Source of the DNA: an uncultured Lachnospiraceae bacterium
Lineage (GTDB): Bacteria > Bacillota > Clostridia > Lachnospirales > Lachnospiraceae
Direction: 5' to 3'
NCBI GenBank assembly: GCA_910577785.1
Contig: CAJTNT010000001.1
Span: 62,001 to 126,000, forward strand
Length of the DNA: 64,000 bases
The position numbers were made by a program, and so were the translations under genes. This document shows positions 34,236 to 41,299 of this stretch, one piece after another. Each line of letters opens with the position of its first letter. Positions within the stretch are counted from its first letter, which is position 1. The notes under the pieces are model-generated. The model was not told the DNA's origin and ran no database searches. It worked only from the letters and a program-made list of their open reading frames with translations.

Positions 34236-35165
34236 TCAGAGGGCAAAACGTTTTTTCTTGCCCGGAAACCTGCTGTGCAGCACATGCAAAAGACGGCTCA
34301 ATGCCCCTGCGTCGCCTCGGCTGTTTGCCGCCTGCACCAAAAGCTCCACTTCTTCCCTAGTCTCGGCAAAATCCTCCGCCAGCCATTGGAGGGCTTCCGT
34401 TTCCTCCTGTTCCAGGAAATATGCCGCGGCCTGCCGCAGATGCTGCCTGAGACAGGAACTGTACTCTCCCCTGGCAAGCCCGTCCAATGCATAAGGGTAT
34501 TGAAGCCTTGCTGACGCTATCTCTATCATACTTATTATATCTATATTATATTTTCCCATTTGGAACAGATGGTCATATTCCTGGAACACCACCTGGGTAT
34601 TGCGGAATGTATTGCGGTACTGGAGGCCCATGCCATGGATCTGGGTGGAAATAATCCTCGCGGGGGTATTTTCTACTGCTTCCTCAAAAAACTCCGGGTA
34701 CATCAGGCGGTATGCCAGACTGCTTTCGCCCGGCAGAAAAGCGTCGACCCGCACGGACTGCCTGAGATCCTGCAGAATTTCCCGCAGGCAGGACTGTCCT
34801 TCCTTCTGGTGCAAGATTAGGCGGGACAGGCGTGTGCATCCCGTAAAGGCGCCCGCCCCCATAGAAGCAATATTGCTGTAAAATGAAAGCGTGGAAAAAT
34901 GGATGCAGTTGTAAAACAGATACCTGCCCAGTCGCCGGATTGTATCCGGCAGAAACAGGGCTTCCAGGGAAGCGCCGCATATGCATGGCAGGCCGCTGCG
35001 GTTTGGCGGCTCCCCTTCCATTTCTTCGGCAAACGCATAGGCAGACAATTCTGTCACTGGAACCCCCTCTATTTCTCTGGGTACTACGACCTGGCTGCCT
35101 GTGCCATAACAGCGTACAATGCGGACGCCCCACTCTGTCCTCTCATAAGCAAAATCCTGTTCCAT
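34236..35165 (-). CDS. Leucine-rich-repeat (BspA/LRR_5-type) protein
   Basis: A 309-residue protein without signal peptide. Residues 1-140 contain LRR_5-like repeats: VVVPREIEGVPVTELSAYAF, SLEALFLPDTIRRLGRYLFY, and SFYSNIASMGAGAFTGCTRL. The C-terminal half is helical (QYPYALDGLARGEYSSCLRQ, ETEALQWLAEDFAETREEVE). The absence of an export signal is unusual for this repeat class, which is often on the surface, so a cytosolic binding role is likelier. The SD GGGAGG is spaced six bases from the ATG. It is co-directional and closely spaced with the VWA and MoxR genes and may be an adaptor of that pair, which is inference. Confidence 0.75.
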   Translation of the reverse strand: MEQDFAYERTEWGVRIVRCYGTGSQVVVPREIEGVPVTELSAYAFAEEMEGEPPNRSGLPCICGASLEALFLPDTIRRLGRYLFYNCIHFSTLSFYSNIASMGAGAFTGCTRLSRLILHQKEGQSCLREILQDLRQSVRVDAFLPGESSLAYRLMYPEFFEEAVENTPARIISTQIHGMGLQYRNTFRNTQVVFQEYDHLFQMGKYNIDIISMIEIASARLQYPYALDGLARGEYSSCLRQHLRQAAAYFLEQEETEALQWLAEDFAETREEVELLVQAANSRGDAGALSRLLHVLHSRFPGKKKRFAL

Positions 35166-35211
35166 CCTGTCCCTCCCATCTTTGTAAACCTATTCCTTTA
35201 TCATAGTATGC

Positions 35212-36759
35212 CTACTCCAGCCTCAGCCCTTCTTCTGTCAGACGGTAAACCTTATCGCAGACATCTTCCATAAACTTCCTGTCGTGCGACACACTGATAA
35301 TCGTGCCGCCAAAATTTTTCAGCAGACCGCGGATGACCGGGTTGGAAAGCGGTGAAAAATTTCTCGTCGGCTCATCCAGCACCAGCACGTCATTCCCATC
35401 CATGCTCATCTTTAAAAATAAGAGCTTGGCCTTCTGCCCTCCGGACAGTTCTGAAATACAATGCCCCATTTCATCCGCCGTATATTTCATGCTCCCCAAA
35501 TACGTGCAAATCCGGCTGGCTTCCTCCTTGCTGTATTCTTTTTGCAGGAATTCCACCGGGGTTTTGTGCATATCCAGCAATTCCTCATAATTCTGCGGCA
35601 TATAGGCTGCGTGGATATCCTGCCTCTCCAAGAGTTCTCTGGCGATCCGCCGGAGCAGGGTAGTCTTCCCAACGCCATTTTTTCCGATTATGCAGATTTT
35701 CTCCGGCCCCTGCACCCTGAAATGGATGGACTTTGCCAGCAGCTTCTGCTGCGTCAATGGATTCGCCTCTGCATATAGCTTCTCCAAAGTAAAATCTAAA
35801 ATTATTTTTCCATTTGGAATATTTATTTTATCAGAAAACTTTGCAAAAATCGCCGTTTCCACATCTGGGATTTCCAAATGGTTTTCTGCCTGCTTGTCCA
35901 GCCTCCTCCCCATGGCTTTTACAGTGTGCATCTTCTTCTTTAATAACCGGCCTCCATGGGGATCTTGCCGGCTGATGCTCTTCTGCTCGTGCTCTACCCT
36001 CTGCTGGATCTTGCGGAAGCGTTCCATCTGCTTTTCATGCTCACTGCGCTCCTTGCGGGCAAGCTGCTCCTGGTTTTGGAGGCTGTGCAGACGTTCCCTG
36101 ATATACTGCCCATACCCCATCCTTGCCACCGTATGCCGCGCCAGCGTCTTCCGCCTGACTTGCTCCAAATGGATGATCACATTTGCCGTCCGCTCGATAA
36201 AGGTTTCATCATGGGACACATAGATGACTGGCAGGCTGCATTTCTGGATAAATCCTTCCAGCCACTCCAGGGTTTCCAAATCTAAGTCATTCGACGGCTC
36301 GTCTAACAGCAGCACATCTGGCTGCTCCAGCATAATCCCCGCCAGCTGCATCTTAACCTTTTCGCCTCCGGACAGCGTAGCGATTTCCCTGTCCTCATAA
36401 AAGAAGCCGTGAGGAATCCCAAGGCTTTTGGCCAACATTCCTAGCTCCTTTGGCGTCTTATCAAAAAATACGGGAATCTGATAAAAATATTGGGATACCA
36501 TCCCTTTCTTCTGTTCTGGAGATAATTCCTGCGCCAGATAACCCAGGCGCGTCTGTCCCTTCAAAATCTCTCCGCTATATTCCGCATAGCCTTCAATCAG
36601 AGATTCCTGGTAAATCAGCTTCAGAAGGGTGGATTTTCCATTCCCCTCTTCCCCAATCATCACCACCTTATCTCCAGGGCGCAGGGAAAAGGAAAAATCC
36701 TTGACAATTTCTCTGTAATCCTGTTTATGTGTAATGCTTATATTTTTTAATTGTAACAT
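35212..36759 (-). CDS. ABC-F family ATPase (ribosome-associated, possible antibiotic resistance)
   Basis: A 515-residue protein with two ABC domains in one chain and no membrane span, which defines ABC-F. The start ATG at 36759 follows GGAGG. Domain 1: Walker A GEEGNGKSTLLKLI, signature LSGGEKVKMQLAG, Walker B VLLLDEPSNDLD. A charged linker of about 70 residues (RKERSEHEKQMERFRKIQQR) is the interdomain P-site arm. Domain 2: GKNGVGKTTLLRRIA, signature ELSGGQKAKLLFLK and a divergent Walker B/D-loop, LDEPTRNFSPLSNP. Such proteins protect ribosomes from lincosamides, pleuromutilins or streptogramins, or act as translation factors. The dedicated promoter, three-codon uORF and attenuator-like leader upstream favour an inducible resistance factor. 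Confidence 0.88.
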   Translation of the reverse strand: MLQLKNISITHKQDYREIVKDFSFSLRPGDKVVMIGEEGNGKSTLLKLIYQESLIEGYAEYSGEILKGQTRLGYLAQELSPEQKKGMVSQYFYQIPVFFDKTPKELGMLAKSLGIPHGFFYEDREIATLSGGEKVKMQLAGIMLEQPDVLLLDEPSNDLDLETLEWLEGFIQKCSLPVIYVSHDETFIERTANVIIHLEQVRRKTLARHTVARMGYGQYIRERLHSLQNQEQLARKERSEHEKQMERFRKIQQRVEHEQKSISRQDPHGGRLLKKKMHTVKAMGRRLDKQAENHLEIPDVETAIFAKFSDKINIPNGKIILDFTLEKLYAEANPLTQQKLLAKSIHFRVQGPEKICIIGKNGVGKTTLLRRIARELLERQDIHAAYMPQNYEELLDMHKTPVEFLQKEYSKEEASRICTYLGSMKYTADEMGHCISELSGGQKAKLLFLKMSMDGNDVLVLDEPTRNFSPLSNPVIRGLLKNFGGTIISVSHDRKFMEDVCDKVYRLTEEGLRLE

Positions 36760-36786
36760 GCATATCCTCCATTTTTGCCAAATCAA

Positions 36787-36833
36787 AATCTGCTTTCGGG
36801 CAGGCAGCTTCAAACTGTCACCGAAAGCAGATT
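36787..36833 (-). terminator. Attenuator-type terminator in the ABC-F leader
   Basis: On the minus strand AATCTGCTTTCGG (36833-36821) pairs perfectly with CCGAAAGCAGATT (36799-36787) over a 21-base loop, followed by TTGATTT. It ends about 27 bases before the ABC-F start, so it would cut transcription before the coding region or hide its SD nearby. Confidence 0.7.
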
Positions 36834-36930
36834 CTTCCCAGCACAACTCTGATATCATGTTACGCCAACACGGCACTTAACGATAGGCTATGCCCTACCG
36901 TATCAGAACTATAAAAATACATGCCAGATT

Positions 36931-37004
36931 ATCTATTTCGGTAACAGAAAAAGAAGTGCGCCTTACGCCCTTTGATACTCTTCATTCTTCTCTACACTTC
37001 TTTT
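36931..37004 (-). promoter_or_regulatory. Leader hairpin and candidate antiterminator strand of the ABC-F gene
   Basis: AAAAGAAGTG (37004-36995) pairs with CACTTCTTTT (36958-36949) and is followed by TCTG. Next comes CCGAAATAGAT (36941-36931), which can pair with ATCTGCTTTCGG of the downstream terminator arm (six plus four base pairs). Ribosome stalling over the upstream ORF could switch between these folds. Inferred from complementarity only. Confidence 0.5.
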
Positions 37005-37016
37005 ACACAAAATAGA

Positions 37017-37028
37017 TTATCTAAACAT
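37017..37028 (-). CDS. Three-codon leader ORF Met-Phe-Arg
   Basis: ATG TTT AGA TAA at 37028-37017, with an ideal SD GGAGG (37038-37034) five bases upstream, about 40 bases after the promoter's likely start point. It is too short to encode a functional protein; strong initiation signals on such a minimal ORF are typical of drug-sensing leaders. Confidence 0.55.
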   Translation of the reverse strand: MFR

Positions 37029-37075
37029 GCCGACCTCCATTTTATCATGATTCAGCCATTTGCGGCTCTTTTCCA

Positions 37076-37104
37076 ATATTAACAATAGAAGCCGCCTTTG
37101 TCAA
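37076..37104 (-). promoter_or_regulatory. Promoter of the ABC-F leader transcript
   Basis: Minus-strand TTGACA (37104-37099) and TAATAT (37081-37076) with exactly 17 bases between them. The leader to the ABC-F ATG is about 310 bases long. Confidence 0.8.
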
Positions 37105-37118
37105 GCTAAATTTGCAAA

Positions 37119-37168
37119 TCAAATATCCATGTAAGCATGGCTATTTTCCTCATTGCTCGCGGGAATAA
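37119..37168. repeat. 50-bp dispersed repeat, copy 1
   Basis: Differs from 46402-46451 at two positions out of 50 (T/C and G/A inside the CCATG..A.CATGG mini-hairpin). It lies between folBK and the ABC-F promoter. Confidence 0.8.
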
Positions 37169-37178
37169 GCGGCATAGC

Positions 37179-38018
37179 CTATCTGCATTTTGTGGAAATT
37201 GCATCCAGCATTTCCTTTACCGTTTTCTGCAGAATTGGGTGGCGGTAGTATGGGGCAAGCTCTGCCAATGGCTTTAGGACAAATTCCCGGTTCTGCATAT
37301 CTGGATGGGGTACCTGCAGCTGTTCCATATCAATGACGGCATGATCATAAAAGATAAGGTCGAGGTCTAAGGTCCTAGGCCCCCAACGGACCAGGCGCTG
37401 GCGGCCTGCGGCCTGCTCAATCTCCTGCAGGCTGTCCAGCAGTTCCAGCGGCGGCAGAAAGGTCCGCAGGGCGATCATGCCATTCAGAAAATCTGGCTGG
37501 TCAGTCACGCCATATGGCTCGGTGGCGATGATTTGGGATACGCTTTCTACCCTGCAGCCTTCCAGACGCTTTAATGCTTCTATTCCCTGCTCTATCAGCT
37601 GTTGGCGTTCTCCCAGGTTAGAACCGATTGCCACATATGCCCGATGCCAGCCTCTCTCAATTTCCACAGACACGGCTTCCAAAGGAAGGGCAATTGGCGC
37701 CCAGGGCTTGACAATTTCCAGGCGGATTTTCTCCATTGCCGGAAATTCCAGGAGTATGGCCCTTGCCATCTGCTCTGCTGCCGCCTCAATCAAACGAAAA
37801 GTATGCCCCGTCATATAATTTGTTATAAAACGCGAGACTTCACCATAGTGTATCGTCTTTTTTAAATCGTCTTTTAACCCAGCCTCCCTTGTAGAAAGAT
37901 ATAAGGTGGCATTGACTTGGAACTTCTGCCCTAGGCGGTTTTCCTCTGGAAGTACGCCGTGCCTTGCAAAAACCTCCAGATTTTTAATCTGTATTTTGTC
38001 CCATCCTCTATCATCCAT
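37179..38018 (-). CDS. folBK: Fused dihydroneopterin aldolase-HPPK (FolB-FolK)
   Basis: A 279-residue bifunctional enzyme. Residues 1-120 are FolB (IQIKNLEVFARHGVLPEEN, IHYGEVSRFI, RLIEAAAEQMARAIL), which splits dihydroneopterin. From about 123 on is FolK (AYVAIGSNLGERQQLIEQG, IIATEPYGVTDQPDFLNGM, RWGPRTLDLDLIFYD), which pyrophosphorylates the product. The start at 38018 follows GGGAGG and overlaps the folP stop by eight bases. Frames extend further upstream, but that part coincides with folP. The fusion is known from other Firmicutes. Confidence 0.94.
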   Translation of the reverse strand: MDDRGWDKIQIKNLEVFARHGVLPEENRLGQKFQVNATLYLSTREAGLKDDLKKTIHYGEVSRFITNYMTGHTFRLIEAAAEQMARAILLEFPAMEKIRLEIVKPWAPIALPLEAVSVEIERGWHRAYVAIGSNLGERQQLIEQGIEALKRLEGCRVESVSQIIATEPYGVTDQPDFLNGMIALRTFLPPLELLDSLQEIEQAAGRQRLVRWGPRTLDLDLIFYDHAVIDMEQLQVPHPDMQNREFVLKPLAELAPYYRHPILQKTVKEMLDAISTKCR

Positions 38019-38850
38019 TTTGCATCCTCCCATCATCCATTTTCCACCCATCCCGGATTGCTTCCGCCATCTGGATGGTACGTTTATTCTCTGCCACGTC
38101 ATGCACCCGCACAAAGGCGCAGCGAGCCATCACTGCCAGCGCCGTCGTCACCAAAGTCCCTTCTAAGCGTTCTGTTACAGGAAGGTTTAAGGTTAATCCT
38201 ATCACAGACTTCCGGGAAGCCCCCAAGAGCAGCGGATAACCCAATTCCTGCAGCCCTCCCAGCTTATGGATAGCCTCCAGGTTATCCTCATAGGTTTTTC
38301 CAAAGCCAATGCCGGGATCAAGGATGATCTTATCCCTGGGAATGCCTGCGCTTTGTGCAATCGCCAGGGATTCCCGCAGATCATCTTTCATTTCCTCCAT
38401 CAGATTGCTATACCCTGCCTGGCTGCGGTTATGCATCAGGCAGCATACCGCCCCTGCCCCTGCAACCACCCCTGCCATATCTGTGCTGTATTTTAAGCCC
38501 CAGATATCGTTCACCATGTCTGCGCCAGCCTCCAAGACGGCTCTGGCAACCCTGGCCTTGTAAGTGTCAATGGAAATCGGAATATCAAATTCTGATTTAA
38601 TTAATGATACCACAGAGGCCGTACGCTCTATTTCCTCTTCTTCTGTAATCTGTTTATGGCCAGGCCTGGTGGATTCCCCGCCCACATCAATTATATCCGC
38701 CCCTTCTTCTACCATCTGCCGCACATGGGCCAGAGCTTTTTCTTTGTCGTTAAATTTTCCCCCATCGGAAAAAGAATCTGGCGTCACATTTAAGATTCCC
38801 ATAACATATGTATGCTTTTCCACTTGAAACTCTCTGTTTCCTATTGTCAT
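38011..38850 (-). CDS. folP: Dihydropteroate synthase
   Basis: A 279-residue enzyme joining pterin pyrophosphate and p-aminobenzoate. MGILNVTPDSFSDGGKF and GADIIDVGGESTRPGH are the two family signatures; DKIILDPGIGFGK, LGASRKSVIG and VRVHDVAENK complete the TIM-barrel active site and sulfonamide-binding region. No mutation known for sulfonamide resistance was judged. The gene lies eight bases after folE and overlaps folBK at its end, forming a tight operon. Confidence 0.96.
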   Translation of the reverse strand: MTIGNREFQVEKHTYVMGILNVTPDSFSDGGKFNDKEKALAHVRQMVEEGADIIDVGGESTRPGHKQITEEEEIERTASVVSLIKSEFDIPISIDTYKARVARAVLEAGADMVNDIWGLKYSTDMAGVVAGAGAVCCLMHNRSQAGYSNLMEEMKDDLRESLAIAQSAGIPRDKIILDPGIGFGKTYEDNLEAIHKLGGLQELGYPLLLGASRKSVIGLTLNLPVTERLEGTLVTTALAVMARCAFVRVHDVAENKRTIQMAEAIRDGWKMDDGRMQNG

Positions 38851-38857
38851 TTCTGTG

Positions 38858-39415
38858 CTAGCCTCCCATCATATGCCAAAATTCCTCCTGGAGGCCTTTC
38901 TCCTGGGTAAACGCGCCCCTAGTTTCTAAGGTCACGGTCTGCGTCCCAGGCTTTTTCACGCCCCGCATCGTCATGCACATATGCTCCGCCTCCAGCATTA
39001 CCATCACGCCCTTCGGCTGCAAGTATTCCATCAAGGCGTCCGCAACCTGTGCCGTTAACCTCTCCTGAATCTGCAGGCGCCGGGCATATACCTCCACCGT
39101 CCGCGCCAGCTTGCTCAGCCCCACTACCTTCCCATCTGGAAGATAGGCAATGTGTGCCTTCCCGTAAAAAGGCAGCATATGGTGTTCACAGATGGAATAA
39201 AACACAATATCCTTCTCCAACACCATCCCATTGCCAAAGGCCGAAAACGTCTTCTCCAGATGCTCCCTGGGCGACTGGCTCATGCCCGCAAAAAGCTCCT
39301 CATACATACGGGCAATCCGCCGGGGCGTTTCCTTCAGCCCCTCCCGGCTTATATCCTCTCCGAGCCCCTCCAGCAGTAGGGCCGCCGCCTGTTCTATTTT
39401 CTCTTTGTCTATCAT
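38858..39415 (-). CDS. folE: GTP cyclohydrolase I
   Basis: A 185-residue enzyme, the first step of folate synthesis. The ATG at 39415 follows GGAGG and shares four bases with the folC stop. Motifs: ISREGLKETPRRIARMYEEL, YSICEHHMLPFYGKAHIAYL (Zn-binding Cys and His), VVGLSKLARTVEVYARRLQI and EAEHMCMTMRGVKKPGTQTV (second Cys). Full length for the type I enzyme. Confidence 0.97.
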   Translation of the reverse strand: MIDKEKIEQAAALLLEGLGEDISREGLKETPRRIARMYEELFAGMSQSPREHLEKTFSAFGNGMVLEKDIVFYSICEHHMLPFYGKAHIAYLPDGKVVGLSKLARTVEVYARRLQIQERLTAQVADALMEYLQPKGVMVMLEAEHMCMTMRGVKKPGTQTVTLETRGAFTQEKGLQEEFWHMMGG

Positions 39416-41049
39416 AATATATTCTCCTCCAGGGCTCTCCTGATTTCTCCCAGATAAGACAGGGAGCCAAACGCCAGCACCATGGCCTTCTCCTCCGCCG
39501 CAAGCCACAGGGATTGGCGCACCGCCCCTCGTATCTCATGGCAAAAAGTTACATCCTGATGATATTTCCTGGCTTCTTCTGCCAATTTCCTGCCATCCAG
39601 CGCTCTTGCGCTAAATGGCGTAACCGTAAATACCTTCCAGGCCAAAGGCAGCATGGTCTTCAGTATCTTTTCATGCTCTTTATCAGCAAGCACTCCTATT
39701 ATATAGATTATTTTGCGATTTGTAAAACCCATTTTCAAAGTTTCCCGCAATTTTTCCGCCGCGCCCTGGTTATGGGCGCCATCAATGACAAACAGCGGCT
39801 TCGGGCAGAGGACAGAAAACCGTCCCTCCCACCGCGCCTTCTCCAGACCTGCCTTGATGGCTGCCTCCGAAATTGCCCATCCCATTTCCCGTAAAGCTTC
39901 TGCGGCCTTAATAACACATATGCCGTTCGCCGCCTGATATGCCCCTGCCATTGAAAGAGAAATCCTGCCCAAGGCTCCATAGGAAAAGCATAGCCTCTCC
40001 TGCCTAAAATGGATCTCCTTAGCTTCCGCTTCCCTGGCATCGGCTGGCCTTGCATATCCCTCCTGCCTAAAATGGATCTCCTTAGCTTCCGCTTCCTTGG
40101 CATAGATTAGCCTTGCATGCCTTTCCTGGCAGATTCCCTCAATGGCCTGCCGCACTTCTAGCTCCTGCGGCTCCGCAGCCACCGCAATTCCCCCTTCCTT
40201 GATAATCCCGGCCTTTTTCCTGGCAATCCCCGCAAGGCTATCCCCCAAAAACTGCATATGATCCCTGCTGATGGAAGTCAGGATACTGAGCAAGGGCTTC
40301 TTTATGATATTTGTGGCATCCCCCTCCCCGCCGAGACCGGTTTCGATCACTGCCACCTGGCATCCCTCACGCCAGAAATACAGAAAAGCCATGGCCGTCT
40401 CCACCTCAAACGCCGTTGGCTGCGGCATTCCGCTTGCAATAACACTTTCACAGGCATACTTGACCTCGCCCAGGATTTCCTGCCATTTTTCTTCAGAGAT
40501 GGCCACACCGTTGATCTGATACTGCTCCCTCTCCCCAAAAACAGCGGGCGAAGTATACATCCCCACGCGGTACCCCGCCTCCTGCAAGACTGAGGACAGC
40601 ATAGCGCACACGGAACCCTTCCCGTTTGTCCCCGCCACATGAACAATCGGCAGCCTGTCCTGGACATCTCCCAGTTCTGCCATTAAGTTCCGCATATTTT
40701 CCAGGCCTAAAATACATCCCAATCCCTGCAGCTGCCCCAAATAGGCTTGTATTTCCTCTCTCCCGCCCCCTTTCACCCTGTCCCCAGCCTTCCCTTCTTC
40801 CTCCCTATCCTTGGCTTCCCCTTCCTTCATTTCCAAAGTTCTCTGGCTTCCGCCTCCTTTCACCCCTTCTTCCCCTCCCTTCATTTCCAAACTTCTCTGG
40901 CTTCCGCCTCCTTTCACCCCTTTTTTCCCAGCCTCCGCCTCCAAACTTTCGCTCCCTTCCAAATCCCTGGCCTCTTGACTTACGGCCAAATCCATATTAT
41001 TCTTCTGTGTTCCAGACAACTCCATGCCTGCCTCCTGCCTTCCAGACAT
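39412..41049 (-). CDS. folC: Folylpolyglutamate/dihydrofolate synthase with repeat-rich N-terminal extension
   Basis: The catalytic part (from about residue 110) carries VHVAGTNGKGSVCAML (ATP loop), MYTSPAVFGEREQYQINGV, VIETGLGGEGDATNI and FVIDGAHNQGAAEKL. It adds glutamate to dihydropteroate or folate. The start is placed at the ATG 41049 behind AAAGGAG. Two oddities: about 100 extra N-terminal residues made of charged/Gly repeats (54-bp unit encoding KGGGSQRTLEMK-like blocks), and a 63-bp duplicated segment in the middle (EAEAKEIHFRQE twice). Normal FolC is about 430 residues; this one is 545. First gene of folC-folE-folP-folBK. Confidence 0.93.
   Translation of the reverse strand: MSGRQEAGMELSGTQKNNMDLAVSQEARDLEGSESLEAEAGKKGVKGGGSQRSLEMKGGEEGVKGGGSQRTLEMKEGEAKDREEEGKAGDRVKGGGREEIQAYLGQLQGLGCILGLENMRNLMAELGDVQDRLPIVHVAGTNGKGSVCAMLSSVLQEAGYRVGMYTSPAVFGEREQYQINGVAISEEKWQEILGEVKYACESVIASGMPQPTAFEVETAMAFLYFWREGCQVAVIETGLGGEGDATNIIKKPLLSILTSISRDHMQFLGDSLAGIARKKAGIIKEGGIAVAAEPQELEVRQAIEGICQERHARLIYAKEAEAKEIHFRQEGYARPADAREAEAKEIHFRQERLCFSYGALGRISLSMAGAYQAANGICVIKAAEALREMGWAISEAAIKAGLEKARWEGRFSVLCPKPLFVIDGAHNQGAAEKLRETLKMGFTNRKIIYIIGVLADKEHEKILKTMLPLAWKVFTVTPFSARALDGRKLAEEARKYHQDVTFCHEIRGAVRQSLWLAAEEKAMVLAFGSLSYLGEIRRALEENIL
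39997..40122 (-). repeat. 63-bp tandem duplication inside folC
   Basis: Two copies (39997-40059 and 40060-40122) with few mismatches, both encoding a 21-residue block that contains AKEIHFRQE. In frame. Confidence 0.85.
40826..40933 (-). repeat. 54-bp tandem repeat in the folC N-terminal extension
   Basis: Two near-identical 54-bp units (40826-40879, 40880-40933) encode 18-residue blocks including GVKGGGSQR.LEMK. Further degenerate G/E-rich copies flank them. The plus strand here is C/T-rich and open in several frames as a by-product. Confidence 0.85.
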
Positions 41050-41180
41050 CTCTGATTCTCCTTTCTGCCCCCACCGTTTCAGCCTTTGCGCCTCCAATTG
41101 AGGGTACCTTTTTCTTGTAAGCCAATTTTGAAGATTTTATTAATATTTATTTTATGACTTTTAATTTTTAAATTTTTCCG

Positions 41181-41210
41181 TTGACATTTCTCAAAAAAGT
41201 GAGATAATCT
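41181..41210 (+). promoter_or_regulatory. Promoter of the LTA-synthase-like gene
   Basis: TTGACA at 41181-41186 and TAATCT at 41205-41210, spacing 18. The SD AAAGGATGATG follows before the ATG at 41300. The divergent folC promoter must lie in the AT-rich stretch 41100-41175, but no clear boxes are seen. Confidence 0.6.
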
Positions 41211-41299
41211 TTGCTAGAGAAATATATTGTTCATAATATTCATATTTTGTTCACATTTTCAGGCAAACGCACATACTAATAATAAAGGATGATGATAAT

